Counted from the first letter of the stretch, positions 1 to 9,063 are shown. The stretch is 64,000 nucleotides of DNA from Enterococcus sp. (GCF_022711995.1 NZ_JALAHI010000030.1:1-64000), one strand, 5' to 3'. Notes: generated by a model not told the origin, from the sequence alone. Numbers and translations: made by a program.

Positions 1-242
1 AATAATAAGGGTAAATTCAAAAAATTATCGGTGAAACTTTTATGTCTTCAGATTGTAGTTAAGTGGTAATACTGCGTCTCAAAAAGGCAATGGTGGATTT
101 ATTCGCTTTAAGAGAAATCATTTCTTTTAAAGCATCAGGAATTTTCCTTCTAAACGAGTAGATAGAAAAATTTTTCAAGAAATTCGTTTAAAAGGCGTGT
201 TTTTTAACAGTTGGTGATAGTAAATGAAAAGGGAGTGGGGAA

Positions 243-1061
243 ATGGAATTAAAACAGATTTCTAAAACAATTGAGAATAAGTCGATTTTGACCAATATCG
301 ACCTCGAAGTTCGACCGGGAGAAATCGTTGGGTTGATCGGTCCTAATGGTGCTGGCAAGACCACCACGATGAAGATAATGAGCGGTTTAACGGTTAACTA
401 TACAGGAGAAGTGATTGGCGATGAACGGGTGGGTATGTTGATTGATGGACCAAAATATTTTCCAAAAAAGACAGCAAGAGAAAACTTAGCTTATTTTCAA
501 GCTATGTCTAATGATAGTTATTCGCTAGAATATATCGAGTCGCTTTTTGACATGGAAGGCTATCAAAACAAAAAAGTGAAGAACTTCTCTTTAGGCATGA
601 AACAACGCTTAGGAATGGGAATCGCACTCATTAATAAGAATGATTTATTGATTTTGGATGAACCGATGAACGGTCTTGATCCAGATGGAATTCAAGCAAC
701 CATTGACACATTGAAACACCTTGCGAAAGATTTAAATCTCTCGATAATCATATCGAGCCATATTTTAAGAGACTTAGAGAAACTTTGTGACAGAGCTTAT
801 TTCATCAAGAATGGCGAAATTGTCTATCATGCGGAACTCGGCGCAAAAGAGCGTTATCAATTTGTTTTCTCAAAAGAAGACATAACCAACGTTGAGAAAT
901 TGATCGGCCAAATTGGAGAATATGAACAATTAAATGAAACCTTTATCGTAGACGCTTCGGTAAGAATTGAATTAATGAAATTACTTGTTCGTTTTGATTT
1001 ATTTCCAACTGAAATAAAAAAATACCAATCAAATTTGGAAGAGCTGTATTTTTCAATGTAG
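243..1061 (+). CDS. ABC transporter ATP-binding protein (BcrA/lantibiotic-protection type)
   Basis: A 272-residue nucleotide-binding subunit of an ABC exporter. Seen: Walker A GPNGAGKTT near residue 34, signature FSLGMKQRLG near residue 115, Walker B LLILDEP followed by NGLD, and the switch histidine in SSHIL. The C-terminal 60 residues fall outside the core fold, as is common in BcrA-like subunits. The start follows GGGAGTGGGG at 6 nt or less. The permease gene begins 15 nt after its stop, so the two form one unit; self-protection against an antimicrobial peptide is a family-based guess and the substrate is unknown. The 242 bases upstream hold no gene that I can support, only AT-rich sequence with an imperfect hairpin at 106-132. 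Confidence 0.9.
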   Translation: MELKQISKTIENKSILTNIDLEVRPGEIVGLIGPNGAGKTTTMKIMSGLTVNYTGEVIGDERVGMLIDGPKYFPKKTARENLAYFQAMSNDSYSLEYIESLFDMEGYQNKKVKNFSLGMKQRLGMGIALINKNDLLILDEPMNGLDPDGIQATIDTLKHLAKDLNLSIIISSHILRDLEKLCDRAYFIKNGEIVYHAELGAKERYQFVFSKEDITNVEKLIGQIGEYEQLNETFIVDASVRIELMKLLVRFDLFPTEIKKYQSNLEELYFSM

Positions 1062-1076
1062 GAAGGAGCAAGAATA

Positions 1077-1778
1077 ATGAATGTATCCGTATTAACAAGA
1101 AAAGATATTCGAAGACGCGTTGTCTCTTTTGGCAGCAAATATTTAATTGCAGTTAGCCTAGTTTGTTTAGCATTGCCATTCTTGAACTATTTCATGGGAG
1201 ATCCTTTGGATTTCACTGATTATCTTGGCGCCGTTAATTTTATTTTCCCTATTTTGTTGCCTATACTAGCTGTTAACTTTTTAATAGACGATCAAAACAC
1301 GCATATTGGCGATTTCTTCTTTAAAACAAAGAAAGGTAGAAGGAACTATCTTCTTTCGCTTTTTCTCTCTGCACTTGCTCTAGGTATTGTGGCAGGAATA
1401 TTACTGGTTATTTTTAGTCTGGTCTTCCAATTTGGTTTTCAAGTGACCGTTTTATGGGACCCCGTTCTGCTTTCAATAGGGGCTTATCTGTTGTGTCCGC
1501 TTTTCTATTTGAGCATTGCGTTGATTCTAGCTCTTTTTGTTAAATATGAAGGGGTAACACTAATGACCATCACGATTTTGCTGCTGATCCTGTTACCAAT
1601 ATTGATCTCGATTGGTGCAGCAAATATCGGGCTTTCTTTTCTCTTTGAGACACCCTTTTATTTGCTTAGTTTTTTAGGAGTAGGATCCGTTGCAGCAATC
1701 GATCTTGTGTATACAGCAGCTGTGGTTCTTATTCTTTATCTGATAGCTAATTGGAGAATCAAAAGGATTGATTTCTAA
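1077..1778 (+). CDS. ABC-2-type permease partner
   Basis: A 233-residue integral membrane protein with about six hydrophobic segments, directly downstream of the ATPase and preceded by GGAAGGAGC. It has no binding-protein or nuclease features. The two-gene layout (ATPase, then one short permease) is typical of BcrAB or CcmA-like exporters, and the protein would form the transmembrane pore. No two-component system sits beside it, so regulation cannot be inferred. The substrate is unknown. Confidence 0.8.
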   Translation: MNVSVLTRKDIRRRVVSFGSKYLIAVSLVCLALPFLNYFMGDPLDFTDYLGAVNFIFPILLPILAVNFLIDDQNTHIGDFFFKTKKGRRNYLLSLFLSALALGIVAGILLVIFSLVFQFGFQVTVLWDPVLLSIGAYLLCPLFYLSIALILALFVKYEGVTLMTITILLLILLPILISIGAANIGLSFLFETPFYLLSFLGVGSVAAIDLVYTAAVVLILYLIANWRIKRIDF

Positions 1779-1866
1779 ATGGATCATTCAGTAAAACAAT
1801 ATCTGTTCGTTGACGAATGAACATCCGTCTTTAAAAAGATTCTTTAAAACGTTTAATTTCAAAATT

Positions 1867-1901
1867 CGCCTACGATCAACCGATATGTAGGTGATTTTTT
1901 T
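1867..1901 (+). terminator. Rho-independent terminator after the ABC pair
   Basis: A 7-bp stem CGCCTAC/GTAGGTG with one G-T pair and a 13-nt loop is followed by seven T. It lies about 90 nt after the permease stop. Confidence 0.7.
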
Positions 1902-2011
1902 CGGCTCTTAAAGCCATTGTCTCTGGCCTTGATCAATCAGCTAGAGATAAGAAGATCAGAGAATCGCAACGATTCAATAAAAGACAATTCATCAGATTTG
2001 AGGTGGGAACA

Positions 2012-3487
2012 GTGCAAACATTTCTAACAAAAACATCACTGAAGAAAGTAATCTTATTAGATTATTTACTGGAAAGGAATACTCCTTGCGAAATCAACGA
2101 ATTAAAAAGGATTCTCCATTTAACGGATCGATCCATCTTAAACTATCTAGAGGAACTGACTGAATTATTCAAAAGGTATGATGGGAAAATTTGGTTGTTG
2201 AATGATAAAAACAAACGATTTCAGATCCAAAAAGAAGAAGATTTTCCGATATACACTATCTATCTTTATTTTTACAAAGCATCCTACAATTATCATTTGA
2301 TTCAGTTCATGTACCATCACCCGGAAAAGAACTTGAAAAAATTTGCTGAAAACCAGTTTACAAGTGTTTCAACGGTTCTTCGCTACGCAAAGCTTCTTGA
2401 ACCGTATTTTCATCGTTATCGAATACATTTCCATCCCTATCGACTACAATTGACTGCGGATGAGCGAAACATCCGCTGTTTTTTCTATTACTTTTATTGG
2501 AACGCCACTAGAGAAACTGAGGATAAATGGCCTTTCCAAATTAAGTTCGATAGAATAGAAAGTCTAATCCAATCATTTGAAAAAATCTATCAAATCACAT
2601 TGGAACCCTTGCAAAAAAGGATATTCTCTTACTGGTTAGCAATTAATTTAGAGAGAAGTAGGATCAAGAAGATTGTTGTTCCTGTCGAGGATCAAACTGT
2701 GATCAATGATGACCCAAATTTTGTGCGTCTGCGTCAATGGGACAGTCAAACAGGGCTCATTCTTGATGAAAATGAACTTTATTTTCTTTACCAAGTGATT
2801 TATTCATTTGGCATTATCGATGGAAATAGCCAATACGAAAATAGTTATGCTGCGGCGCAAAGAAAACATCAGACATGTTCCTACAGAGTCGTCCAACATT
2901 TGACGAAAGTTTTAAAGGAGATGTTTAAGTTTACTTTGGCTATTGATGATCCTGAATTACTATTTAATTTTATTGCATTTCATGAGCGTAGTTCTTTCTT
3001 CTTCGGGAATACCGATCTTTTTTTTAATCGTTCTTACAGCGATGAAGTAAAAGAAGAGAGTTCCCAAAAAAATCGCATTCTCGAAGAATTTCATCTGCGA
3101 ATGAGCGATACAGAAGATAAAGAGGTGGCTCAACTTCTTGAAAATTGGGAACAACTATTTTTAGATTATTACTTTATTCTCGATTATTACGATTTATTCT
3201 CATTTTATATTGATCCGGTAAAAATTTTAGTCCACGATGATTTACATCATACCCATCGTCTGTGGTTAATGAATAAGATCAATGCACTCTTTGGGCATTC
3301 CTATACCTTTGCATTCTATGATTATCAAACAGATGTAGGGGATGTTGATTTGGTCATTTCAAATTATTACTTCAATACAGGCGAAGTCCCCCTGATATTA
3401 ATGAAGAACATTCCTACTGAAAGAAATTGGCACCAATTAGGTGAGGTTTTGTACCAGTTAACAACGATCAAAGCAAGTTATCGCTAA
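2012..3487 (+). CDS. Mga-like transcriptional regulator of the WxL operon
   Basis: A regulator of about 491 residues. An N-terminal helix-turn-helix (about residues 20-50, with LTDRSILNYLEELTE as the recognition part) is followed by a second HTH-like segment (ENQFTSVSTVLRYAKLL) and a long helical middle, the usual order in Mga/RofA-type regulators, whose central parts resemble PRD domains. The C-terminus is EIIB-like at best. The start is uncertain: GTG at 2012 sits 4 nt behind GAGGTGGG, while an in-frame GTG at 2003 lies inside that ribosome binding site and is less likely. It lies directly upstream of the WxL cassette in the same direction, and Mga-like genes often accompany such cassettes, so control of the cassette is inferred. 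Confidence 0.8.
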   Translation: MQTFLTKTSLKKVILLDYLLERNTPCEINELKRILHLTDRSILNYLEELTELFKRYDGKIWLLNDKNKRFQIQKEEDFPIYTIYLYFYKASYNYHLIQFMYHHPEKNLKKFAENQFTSVSTVLRYAKLLEPYFHRYRIHFHPYRLQLTADERNIRCFFYYFYWNATRETEDKWPFQIKFDRIESLIQSFEKIYQITLEPLQKRIFSYWLAINLERSRIKKIVVPVEDQTVINDDPNFVRLRQWDSQTGLILDENELYFLYQVIYSFGIIDGNSQYENSYAAAQRKHQTCSYRVVQHLTKVLKEMFKFTLAIDDPELLFNFIAFHERSSFFFGNTDLFFNRSYSDEVKEESSQKNRILEEFHLRMSDTEDKEVAQLLENWEQLFLDYYFILDYYDLFSFYIDPVKILVHDDLHHTHRLWLMNKINALFGHSYTFAFYDYQTDVGDVDLVISNYYFNTGEVPLILMKNIPTERNWHQLGEVLYQLTTIKASYR

Positions 3488-3508
3488 ACGCGGACTTGCT
3501 TTTTTTTT
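3471..3508 (+). terminator. Terminator overlapping the end of the Mga-like gene
   Basis: AAGCAAGT pairs with ACTTGCTT, followed by eight or nine T. The left arm lies in the last codons of the regulator, so the WxL operon probably has its own promoter. Confidence 0.75.
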
Positions 3509-3587
3509 ACAATTTAATCGTAACTTTTTTCAAGAAAGATGAAAATTCTTGAACTAGAAAACCCATAGTAATCGTGTCAGAATAATC

Positions 3588-3605
3588 TTAGATCTAAATT
3601 AGATC
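3588..3605 (+). promoter_or_regulatory. Candidate operator upstream of the WxL operon
   Basis: TTAGATC occurs at 3588 and again at 3599, 11 bp apart (about one helical turn), and the first copy is part of the perfect palindrome TTAGATCTAA. It lies 27 nt or more ahead of the first WxL start codon. Binding by the upstream Mga-like regulator is only a guess. Confidence 0.3.
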
Positions 3606-3631
3606 AATTATTATCTAGGAGGAATTATAAA

Positions 3632-4303
3632 ATGAAAAAAACATTGGTTGCTACAACCGCACTAGGACTACTCACGCTTATCGCAACAGGTGTGACTGCT
3701 TTCGCAGAGAGTCAAGAAAGTCAATTAACAGGGATTACAAACAAAACTGACGTAACATTTACACCGGGATCAGGAGAAGATGTAGATCCAATCGTTCCTG
3801 ATGATACCCATGATGACGATCCAAGCACAGGAGATACCGGTTCATTATCGATTCCTTTCGCTTCGAACATTACCTTTGGTCAACATGAAATCTCTCAAGG
3901 AGACGAAACTTACTTTGCATTGAACCAAAAACCACACGTTCAAGTAAATGACACCCGGGGTGGGGCAAAAGGCTGGTCGCTTGGTGTAACATTAAAACCT
4001 TTTGTTGGAGAAAATGGTCATGAATTAACAGGAGCCAAAATGACATTGTCGAATGGTAAAGTTGTAACTAAAAACAATCAATCACCGATGCCAAAAATGA
4101 CAAACACAACAGTTGATTTGAATGAACAATACCAAGACTTAATGCTTGCTAAAGAAGGGCAAGGTGCCGGTGGCTTCGCTGCTGTTTTTGAAGGGGAAGA
4201 CGGCAATAACCAAAACGTGAAGCTGTATGTTCCACGAGCTAGTGTTGAAGCACAAGCCTATACAGCAGATCTAACGTGGGTGTTAACTGATGCGCCAGCC
4301 TAA
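3632..4303 (+). CDS. Small WxL-domain surface protein
   Basis: A 223-residue secreted protein. A signal peptide with a KK n-region ends near AFA (about residue 24). An acidic Asp/Pro-rich linker (about residues 40-65) follows, then the WxL domain with the first motif in GWSLGV and the second, canonical motif LTWVLTDAP at the extreme C-terminus. In this family the WxL domain binds peptidoglycan non-covalently. AGGAGG stands 10 nt before the ATG. It is the first gene of a four-gene cassette, and its last 14 nt overlap the next gene. Confidence 0.92.
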   Translation: MKKTLVATTALGLLTLIATGVTAFAESQESQLTGITNKTDVTFTPGSGEDVDPIVPDDTHDDDPSTGDTGSLSIPFASNITFGQHEISQGDETYFALNQKPHVQVNDTRGGAKGWSLGVTLKPFVGENGHELTGAKMTLSNGKVVTKNNQSPMPKMTNTTVDLNEQYQDLMLAKEGQGAGGFAAVFEGEDGNNQNVKLYVPRASVEAQAYTADLTWVLTDAPA

Positions 4304-5333
4304 GAATCACGGAGGATGGGGAATAGCATTCTCCATCTTTTTTCTTTTTTCTGTCTTCTTCTTAGTAGCTACATTTCCCTTAAATGGTTTTGCAGAAACA
4401 GATTCAAAAACAACGAATAAAGTTTCTTTTGATGCACAGGCAGTGTTGCCAGAAAATCAACAATCAGAAGCAAGCTATTACGATTTGAAAGTTACTCCTG
4501 GCAGCGAACAAAAATTGATTCTTAAACTGCGAAATACCAGTACAAAGGACATCAAGGTCAATGTAGAAGCAAACAACGGAGTAACCAATCAGAATGGGGC
4601 GATTGACTATTCCAAACATGGAGAAAAACTTCTCGGAGGACCTTCTTTTGAAGAACTGATTTCGAAATCACAAAAAATCGCCTTAAAACCAGAGGAAGAA
4701 AAAGAGGTGGTTTTTGAACTGGAAATTCCTGAAAAAGGTTTTGATGGGACTGTACTAGGCGGATTTTATTGCTATGAAGACACGGAAGGAAAAGAAGAAC
4801 AAGCCAAAGGATTTACTCTAAACAACAAATTTGCTTATACGATAGGGGCGAAATTGATTTGCTCCAGCAAAGAAGTACAGCCAAAATTTGCGTTAACAAA
4901 AGTCACACCCGGTTTGGATAATGGTTATTTGACGGTTTTTGCTGATTTAGAAAATTCGCAACCCGTCCTCATGAGTAAACTGGCTATGCATGCAACAGTC
5001 ACTAAAAAAGGCCAAAAAGAAGTGCTAAAAGAGATGGATAAAAAAATCTCTTTTGCTCCACGAACAAAATTCAGCCTACCAATCAGCTGGAACAACGAAC
5101 CGTTAAAAAAAGGGATCTACGAATTGAACATTGATTTGAAGAATGAACAAGGAAAAACGTGGCAGTTAAAGAAAGAGTTTGAGATCAAGGGGAAAGATGA
5201 AGAACTAAACACGAAAGCAGTCGAAGTAAAAGAACAGAATCACACAATGATTTATCTCATTGCCGCACTGTTTTTGGTGATTATTCTTGTGTTAGTCGGC
5301 TATATTTTCAATTTGAAACGTAAACAGCCATAG
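4290..5333 (+). CDS. WxL-interacting protein (DUF916-DUF3324) with C-terminal anchor
   Basis: A 347-residue exported, membrane-anchored protein. Seen: an N-terminal hydrophobic signal segment, two beta-rich domains of about 130 residues in the order expected for DUF916 (WxLIP peptidoglycan-binding) and DUF3324 (WxLIP host-binding), a single transmembrane helix near residues 318-340 and a short KRKQP cytoplasmic tail. Family members bind WxL proteins at the surface. The ATG at 4290 overlaps the preceding gene and gives the signal peptide a basic n-region, but has no good ribosome binding site. GGAGG at 4311-4315 lies 7 nt before an in-frame ATA (4323), so the true initiation site is open. Confidence 0.88.
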   Translation: MRQPKNHGGWGIAFSIFFLFSVFFLVATFPLNGFAETDSKTTNKVSFDAQAVLPENQQSEASYYDLKVTPGSEQKLILKLRNTSTKDIKVNVEANNGVTNQNGAIDYSKHGEKLLGGPSFEELISKSQKIALKPEEEKEVVFELEIPEKGFDGTVLGGFYCYEDTEGKEEQAKGFTLNNKFAYTIGAKLICSSKEVQPKFALTKVTPGLDNGYLTVFADLENSQPVLMSKLAMHATVTKKGQKEVLKEMDKKISFAPRTKFSLPISWNNEPLKKGIYELNIDLKNEQGKTWQLKKEFEIKGKDEELNTKAVEVKEQNHTMIYLIAALFLVIILVLVGYIFNLKRKQP

Positions 5334-5348
5334 AATGGGGGAAACAAA

Positions 5349-5654
5349 ATGAAAAAACTCTTTAGTCTGTTCATATTGGTTTTAATTTTTGGGGGAGCAA
5401 CATCGGTATCTGCAAGTGAACAAGTGAATAGTGAAGTGGGAATCTCTTTTTATCAACCTACTAATAAAAATCAAGTGATCCCCATGGAGAAGGTAAATGC
5501 CGGGGATCACGAAATAGCGGTTGGCCCGAAAACATTACCAAAGACCGGGGAAGAACGACCATTTTTATTTCAAGGATTTGGTGTACTATTCGTTGGTGTA
5601 GCAACTACACTTTACTTATTGAAGAATCAGAAGGATAAAAGGGATGCCTCATGA
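5349..5654 (+). CDS. Small LPXTG-anchored surface protein
   Basis: A 101-residue protein with an N-terminal signal peptide (KK n-region, cleavage near VSA, residue 22), a short extracellular segment of about 45 residues, and a C-terminal sortase signal: LPKTGEE, a hydrophobic helix, then a KNQKDKRD tail. Sortase A would attach it covalently to peptidoglycan. Small LPXTG proteins of this kind are a regular member of WxL cassettes and may act as the covalent anchor of the complex (inference). It is preceded by a GGGG-rich ribosome binding site and overlaps the next gene by 4 nt (ATGA), which indicates translational coupling. Confidence 0.88.
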   Translation: MKKLFSLFILVLIFGGATSVSASEQVNSEVGISFYQPTNKNQVIPMEKVNAGDHEIAVGPKTLPKTGEERPFLFQGFGVLFVGVATTLYLLKNQKDKRDAS

Positions 5655-7747
5655 GAAAATATAAGCAGTTATTCTTTTGGTTGATTCTATTCTCTGGTCT
5701 TTTTTTTGGGGCAGTGACTGCAGAAGCAGCCCCAAGGCCTTTAACGGATCTAGGCTACTTTCATTGGGCCAATCAATCAGTGACCCCTGCTGAAAACACG
5801 TTTATCATGCATTACGGTGAAAATACAACGATTGAACCAATTGAAGGCGATGTGTACTCGGATTATTTAACAGTTGGTAAGAGTGCTGCTAGTCTTAGTA
5901 AAGCAGTGGTTAAAAACGTAGGTTATTATCAAGGAAAATCAGTAAATTTACTAGTAACTTTGAAAAAAAATAAGAGCAACATGGATGGCGGTTCAATAAG
6001 CTTTGATAAGTCATATTTTTTAGGTATAACTGTTGTTGGAGAAGTAATGGTAAGTCTAGATTTTATTGATCAAGATGGGAATCCAATGATAATAAAAACA
6101 GCTTTTAATTATTACGGATTAAACGCAAATAAGTATATTGGATATAAGGACCCAGGGGATCTTATTCATTCTCTATATGCAAATAATCCAACACATATTC
6201 TTTATGATACTTGGGATGGAGGGAAAGATGATTATTGGCTCTATCTAAAAAATCAAACGCCAGGAATTCCATGGCGCGATCCAAGACAAAGATTTGAGTT
6301 AGTGACCAATGCCATTTCCAATATGACTTTTGTTGTCCATAATAATGATAATACGCCATCTTCCATTGTTTACTTTACAGATTTTTTGGCTAAACCAGAA
6401 TTTCCTCCGGCTTATGCATCAGATTCTAAATTTGAAAAAGTAAAAGGAGTTTCGCTGAATGCGAAACAAACCATTCCTAATGTAGATCAATGGCAGAAAT
6501 CTCAACAGATAGAGATTGATTTCAACTTGGATCAAGTGGAAAAAACCAAACAGTTTGAATTTGAGAAAGTTTGTGTCACAAATTTTGCTGGTGATGATCT
6601 TACAGATTTATTTACTAGCAAGATGATAGATGAGAAAAAAATCCAAATTGTTGCTAAGAATCCTAGCGATAATCGCTTGTATGATACCGTTTTACAATAC
6701 CAAGTAATACTAAAATGGATAGGCAATGAACATCCTGTGGATCCTTCCATTCTTTCAGATGGTGACTTAGATTTACCATTTAATGTGAATACAATCTTCG
6801 ATGGAACTAACCTAGGAGAAAAATCGGCGTCCTCATTAGTCAACTATAGTAGTCAAGTAACTGTTGCTTTTCTTGATGAAAATGACAATATTCTTCTTGC
6901 CTCGTTAACAAAAAAAGGGATTTTAACAACATCATTTGATTTATCTGATGATTACCCTGAAATAGCTGGCTACACACCAATTAAAAATAATAGACAAGAC
7001 AAAGGGACCTTTTTACCAGATAATCAATTGGTTGTTCATCGATACAAAAAAGGGCAACCTTTACACTTTGAACTTTTTAATAAAGAAAGTCCCCTACAAG
7101 TCTCAAGATTTAACAATAAAAGAGAGTTAGCTATCCAATACTCTCAAGATCCTTCAAAAGAGAAAGCGACAACTCTCTCTTTCGTTGCCAAGTATCAGGA
7201 GGAAGAAAAGGTCATAAAAGAATTTCCGTCTGCTCCTCAAAAAGGGGATGCTAAAGTTACCTTTGCATTTCCAGAACAATGGATAGGCCATGAAGTTTCT
7301 TTCTATATGAAAGATAATGACGGACAGGAATCGAATATGGAAACGAGAGTAGTTGAAAAAGAAAAGGGGCCAAGTTTCTCTCTTCCGGAAGAAATTAGTT
7401 TCGGTAAAGTTCACATTCCTTCAAAGGAAAAAACTGTTTTCTCAACTACTAAAGATAATGCTCAAGTAGAAGATCATAGTAAGTTAGATGAAAGTCACTG
7501 GACAGTGAAAGTAAAAGAAGAACAGCCGCTTACGAATAAACAGAAAGACGTATTAGCTCAACGGTTAATCCTAAAAGGCGATAAAACAGACTTACGGATC
7601 AATCATGCCGAGCAAGAAATCTGGACAGGAAGTGGAAGTGCTGCATTTGACTTATCGAAAGATCTAAAATTGACTGTTTATCCTTCTGATAGTGTGGGAA
7701 GCTATCATGGTTCTCTACGCTGGACCTTTGAAGATGCACCAGACTAA
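5651..7747 (+). CDS. Large WxL-type surface protein with divergent WxL motifs
   Basis: A 698-residue secreted protein. The signal peptide ends near AEA (residue 27). Residues about 30-250 form a beta-rich N-terminal region. A MucBP-like segment around 410-465 (VTVAFLDEN to VVHRYKKG) suggests adhesion. A further Ig-like segment follows. The C-terminal 120 residues resemble a WxL domain, but the motifs read HWTVKV and LRWTFEDAPD, so the second WxL motif is WTF, not WxL. It is the last gene of the surface cassette and would display the adhesive part, with the DUF916 protein as partner. The overall family is clear; the ligand is unknown. Confidence 0.85.
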   Translation: MRKYKQLFFWLILFSGLFFGAVTAEAAPRPLTDLGYFHWANQSVTPAENTFIMHYGENTTIEPIEGDVYSDYLTVGKSAASLSKAVVKNVGYYQGKSVNLLVTLKKNKSNMDGGSISFDKSYFLGITVVGEVMVSLDFIDQDGNPMIIKTAFNYYGLNANKYIGYKDPGDLIHSLYANNPTHILYDTWDGGKDDYWLYLKNQTPGIPWRDPRQRFELVTNAISNMTFVVHNNDNTPSSIVYFTDFLAKPEFPPAYASDSKFEKVKGVSLNAKQTIPNVDQWQKSQQIEIDFNLDQVEKTKQFEFEKVCVTNFAGDDLTDLFTSKMIDEKKIQIVAKNPSDNRLYDTVLQYQVILKWIGNEHPVDPSILSDGDLDLPFNVNTIFDGTNLGEKSASSLVNYSSQVTVAFLDENDNILLASLTKKGILTTSFDLSDDYPEIAGYTPIKNNRQDKGTFLPDNQLVVHRYKKGQPLHFELFNKESPLQVSRFNNKRELAIQYSQDPSKEKATTLSFVAKYQEEEKVIKEFPSAPQKGDAKVTFAFPEQWIGHEVSFYMKDNDGQESNMETRVVEKEKGPSFSLPEEISFGKVHIPSKEKTVFSTTKDNAQVEDHSKLDESHWTVKVKEEQPLTNKQKDVLAQRLILKGDKTDLRINHAEQEIWTGSGSAAFDLSKDLKLTVYPSDSVGSYHGSLRWTFEDAPD

Positions 7748-7794
7748 GTAATTTGAGTAATAAAATCCAGCGCTCTTTTATCAAAGAAAAGTTG

Positions 7795-7825
7795 AAAGGA
7801 CTAGCGAATCAGCTAGTCCTTTTTT
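7795..7825. terminator. Bidirectional terminator between the WxL cassette and the TPR gene
   Basis: A perfect stem AAAGGACTAGC/GCTAGTCCTTT with a 6-nt loop and a T tract on the plus strand. On the minus strand it follows the TPR gene by only a few bases, so it can serve both operons. Confidence 0.85.
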
Positions 7826-7831
7826 GCCTTT

Positions 7832-8329
7832 CTATTCCCATGTTTGATTCATTTTGTCAGCGTAAAAAGCAATCGCTTTGCGATAATCATTGATTTTTTG
7901 ATCCGATGAAGTTTGTGCCAGTAGTTCTAATAAAATTTGATTGGATTGATTGTATTGTCGAAGATTAAAAAGAGCCATCGCATAGAACACTTTTAACCCA
8001 TTGTTTGTCGGAAATTTATCTTGTCCTTCACGCAAGACTTCTTCCGCTTTTTGATAGTTCCCTAAAGCGCGATACGTGCTTCCCAAACCGAGATAGGCTT
8101 CTTCCAGATCTGGATCCGTCAAGCCTAATTCAATTGCGCGTTCATAATAAGGCACCGCTTGTGACTCTTTCCCTAAGACATCAAAGCTCCAAGCAATTTG
8201 ATAATTCAAATAGGCATTCTCGGGATCACTTGGATAGGTTTTTAGCAATAGATCATTTGAATTTTGAAGCTTTCCAGCTTTGCGTAACTGGATGGCAGTT
8301 TCGATGATAGCCAGTTGGTTTTTCTTCAT
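7832..8329 (-). CDS. Tetratricopeptide-repeat protein
   Basis: A 165-residue cytoplasmic protein built of about four TPR units, visible as the repeated pattern ALGNYQKAEEVL, LGKESQAVPYYERAIELG and FNLRQYNQSNQILLELL. TPR proteins are protein-interaction scaffolds; no enzymatic domain is present and the partner is unknown. It starts after AGGAATGGGG on the minus strand and lies 39 nt downstream of the deaminase gene on the same strand, so the two may be co-transcribed. Confidence 0.8.
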   Translation of the reverse strand: MKKNQLAIIETAIQLRKAGKLQNSNDLLLKTYPSDPENAYLNYQIAWSFDVLGKESQAVPYYERAIELGLTDPDLEEAYLGLGSTYRALGNYQKAEEVLREGQDKFPTNNGLKVFYAMALFNLRQYNQSNQILLELLAQTSSDQKINDYRKAIAFYADKMNQTWE

Positions 8330-8368
8330 CTATGTTTCCCCATTCCTAGTAGACATAATCAAATTATA

Positions 8369-8773
8369 TTATTCTTGATAAGCTTTCAGCCAGTGATGAG
8401 GTTGCAAACTGCTCAACTTTGCAAATTCAATCCTGTGAAAATCTTTTGTGGTCAATGCGCATAACACATCGCCACCCCAAAGAGCAAGCCGTTCTTGACA
8501 TATGCCGCAGGGAGAAAGAATTTTGAAAGGAGCGTTTTCGTCCTCTCGAACCAAACAGAGGGTATGGGTGATTTGAGCATTCATTTTAGCCGCTTCCAAC
8601 ATACAACCTAGTTCCATACACACACTAGAACCGGCATTGGGAAAGTCTGGCGAGATGCCAATCACTATTTCATCATTCTCTAAATAGGCACCAGCAACAC
8701 CACCCCAACCTGTCGGATACCGCTGAAGTAACTCGGATTTAACCGTTTCAAAAAGTTTTGTTTCAGCTTTCAT
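8369..8773 (-). CDS. Cytidine deaminase-family protein
   Basis: A 134-residue member of the cytidine deaminase fold. The zinc site is visible: Cys in VCMELG supplies one ligand with the catalytic Glu two residues on, and PCGICQE supplies the other two cysteines, the three-Cys pattern of small tetrameric cytidine deaminases. SVCMELG replaces the commoner C-A-E, and the region around the substrate pocket is divergent, so a blasticidin-deaminase-like or other nucleoside substrate is possible. AAAGGAG precedes the ATG. Pyrimidine salvage is the likely role. Confidence 0.8.
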   Translation of the reverse strand: MKAETKLFETVKSELLQRYPTGWGGVAGAYLENDEIVIGISPDFPNAGSSVCMELGCMLEAAKMNAQITHTLCLVREDENAPFKILSPCGICQERLALWGGDVLCALTTKDFHRIEFAKLSSLQPHHWLKAYQE

Positions 8774-8892
8774 GAAAAACTCCTTTGCTTGATTTTTTAT
8801 TGTCTTTAGTCTGAAAAAAGCTTATTCCTTCGCTCTCAGAAGCAGAGAAAAGTTAGGCACTGAATGGCGAAAGGATTTGGATGCTCGCCGTT

Positions 8893-9063
8893 TTAGGTGC
8901 GTCCTTTTTTGATTGCTAAACCAATGTACACCATGAAACTAATAAAAAAGATCATGCTGGCGACTTTCGCTAAATTTCCCTTAGCAAAAAGCAGCAACGC
9001 GGAGGCCAGAAAATTAATGAAAGCAACTGCGAAATAAACATGACTTATTTTTTTGTTCGACAT
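8893..9063 (-). CDS. Small two-helix membrane protein
   Basis: A 56-residue protein starting at MSNKK, chosen because GAGGTG stands 8 nt upstream of this ATG. Two hydrophobic helices (about residues 8-27 and 30-50) with a KKGRT tail. Not recognised. A 14-bp direct repeat (CAGAAGCAGAGAAA) flanks the gene at 8837 and 9127. The stretch from 9064 to the nrd promoter holds no other gene that I can support. Confidence 0.6.
   Translation of the reverse strand: MSNKKISHVYFAVAFINFLASALLLFAKGNLAKVASMIFFISFMVYIGLAIKKGRT

Noticed and set aside
106-132. Hairpin CTTTAAGAGAAAT/ATTTCTTTTAAAG near the window start as terminator
   Set aside because: AT-only stem without a T run; no gene end is visible upstream.
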